Shown: positions 63,087-64,000 of the stretch, one piece after another
Numbering within the stretch: the stretch's first letter is position 1
Layout of the letters: each line of letters opens with the position of its first letter
Assembly (NCBI GenBank): GCA_036389675.1
Contig: DASVWI010000035.1
Location: forward strand, 1 to 64,000
Direction of reading: 5' to 3'
DNA length: 64,000 nt
Source: DASQYE01 sp036389675
Lineage (GTDB): Bacteria > Acidobacteriota > Blastocatellia > Pyrinomonadales > Pyrinomonadaceae
Notes under the pieces: generated by a model
The model's database searches: none
What the model was told of the DNA's origin: nothing
What the model saw: the letters and a program-made list of their open reading frames with translations, nothing else
Made by a program: the position numbers and the translations under genes

Positions 63087-64000
63087 ATGGCGAACACTGG
63101 CGTCAAAGGTCGTATCGTTTTTGCCGAATCGGGCGTGGGCATTCGGAATTTAAAGGTATGCGCTTTCGACATCGACCCCGTTACCGAAGACGATCTTCTG
63201 GGAATCGTCGAAGAGACCGCAGACGACGGCAGCTTCAGCATCACCTACACTCCCGACAAATACCGATTATGGATTTTTGACAGGAACCCCGACATAGAGG
63301 TGCGGATTTACGGCCCCGGACACAGGCTCTTGTGGGAGACGACCAAACGGGACGACGTGCAGGTGGGAACACTCGACCTCGGCGACATAGCGATTCACGA
63401 AAACAACTTCCCTGTCGGCTCTAAATACTTCCCGCAGGGCTCCGCGCCGACCGCAGAGCAGATAAAGGATGACAAGAGCTGGCTCGTCACACACACTTCG
63501 CTCGACCCGGCCAGGGGAGTTGCGAAACGGCTGACGACGGGTAATAAGGTTGAGTGGCTGATCGACGGGGCGATCATGTTCCCCGCCATCACGGAAGCGA
63601 TTGAGGATGCGAACACCTCGATTCGCTTCATGAATCTGGCCTTCTATATAGAAGAACTATATTCCAAGTTGGAGTTTCCGACCGGCAAGAATCACAAGAA
63701 CGTCCTGCCTTCCGATCAGGTGATCGTATCCCGCGTGGAGCGAATCCTGAAGAGGAAAGTAAGGGACGACGGCGTGGCCGTCCATCTCCTCGTCTGGGAG
63801 CTTGAGAACTTCAAAGACCTGCTCATCAAGTTGTTTGACAAAGCGGACACTGCCGATGAAGTCCGTGATTATTTCGAGGGGACGGGTGTGCACGCCAGCT
63901 CGCTGGAAACGTCGCAACTGCTCCACATCAAGCTGCTGGTCGTTGACGGCGAGACGGCGTTCATCATCGGCTCGACGATGAGCCCTGCGTACTTCAGCGA
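63087..64000 (+). CDS. Phospholipase D-family protein, partial (C-terminus beyond window)
   Basis: 304 residues are visible. The N-terminal roughly 100 residues look like a transthyretin/carboxypeptidase-regulatory beta domain (KGRIVFAESGVGIRNLKVCA, DDGSFSITYTPDKY). From about 150 the PLD core starts (EWLIDGAIMFPAITEAIEDA, SIRFMNLAFYI) and an HKD site LLHIKLLVVDGETAFIIGST appears near 283-302 (His-x-Lys-x4-Asp). A second HKD should follow beyond the edge. Substrate class cannot be told; PLD members include lipases, nucleases and T6SS toxins. The ATG at 63087 has no clear Shine-Dalgarno. Confidence 0.8.
   Translation, partial: MANTGVKGRIVFAESGVGIRNLKVCAFDIDPVTEDDLLGIVEETADDGSFSITYTPDKYRLWIFDRNPDIEVRIYGPGHRLLWETTKRDDVQVGTLDLGDIAIHENNFPVGSKYFPQGSAPTAEQIKDDKSWLVTHTSLDPARGVAKRLTTGNKVEWLIDGAIMFPAITEAIEDANTSIRFMNLAFYIEELYSKLEFPTGKNHKNVLPSDQVIVSRVERILKRKVRDDGVAVHLLVWELENFKDLLIKLFDKADTADEVRDYFEGTGVHASSLETSQLLHIKLLVVDGETAFIIGSTMSPAYFS

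Overview
The window looks like a chromosomal segment of a GC-rich Gram-negative bacterium, most likely an Acidobacteriota member of the Blastocatellia type. This is inferred from gene style, not from a marker comparison. The signs are a PadR-controlled 'ADOP' type MacB/FtsX permease, an OmpR-type winged helix fused to a membrane segment and TPRs, an ECF sigma factor coupled to a TonB-like membrane protein, N-terminal zinc ribbons added to unrelated proteins, and a full outer-membrane set (Lnt, TssJ lipoprotein, TonB-like protein).

Left part (1-16.5 kb): a TonB-like/anti-sigma-like gene cut by the left edge and its ECF sigma factor; an FAD monooxygenase-like enzyme; a Rad52/Sak-like annealing protein next to a tRNA-Glu(UUC); an AT-richer restriction-modification pair (a methylase fused to an HsdR-N nuclease-like domain, plus HsdS); an exported protein; the PadR/ADOP pair with a palindromic candidate operator; a tandem AP2-like protein; a SnoaL-like protein; an exported TPR protein; NfeD-like and SPOR proteins. 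Middle-left (17-29 kb) is housekeeping: lnt, prfB (with the classical programmed +1 frameshift), ftsK, a ComEA-like lipoprotein, glycerate 2-kinase, cysteine dioxygenase, and an NtrC-type regulator with its PilS-like kinase.

The main event is a minus-strand type VI secretion locus from about 57.4 kb down to about 28.8 kb: tssJ-K-L-M-A-B-C-hcp-E-F-G-vgrG, a YwqK-type repeat protein, a PAAR-like tip, a SPOR protein, three proteins sharing a proline-rich 'PPxYRP' leader, and then a vWA protein, a PP2C phosphatase, a Ser/Thr kinase and a WD40 protein. The two-component system follows seven bases after the WD40 gene. Three things set it apart from ordinary T6SS loci. TssB carries three adhesin-like repeats. 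TssG carries about 2.3 copies of a cyclic-nucleotide-binding module that has recently duplicated at DNA level. The cargo region holds a DUF4157 HExxH protein, a family mostly known from extracellular contractile injection systems, beside a candidate ADP-ribosyltransferase toxin and an unassigned effector-like domain. The vWA/PP2C/kinase set resembles the TerY-P triad and probably controls the machine by phosphorylation. No tssH/clpV lies in the window.

Right part (58-64 kb): a zinc-ribbon protein with a toroid-like C-terminus, a winged-helix/TPR regulator, a small exported Cys-rich protein, an endonuclease/exonuclease/phosphatase-family enzyme, and the start of a phospholipase D-family protein cut by the right edge.
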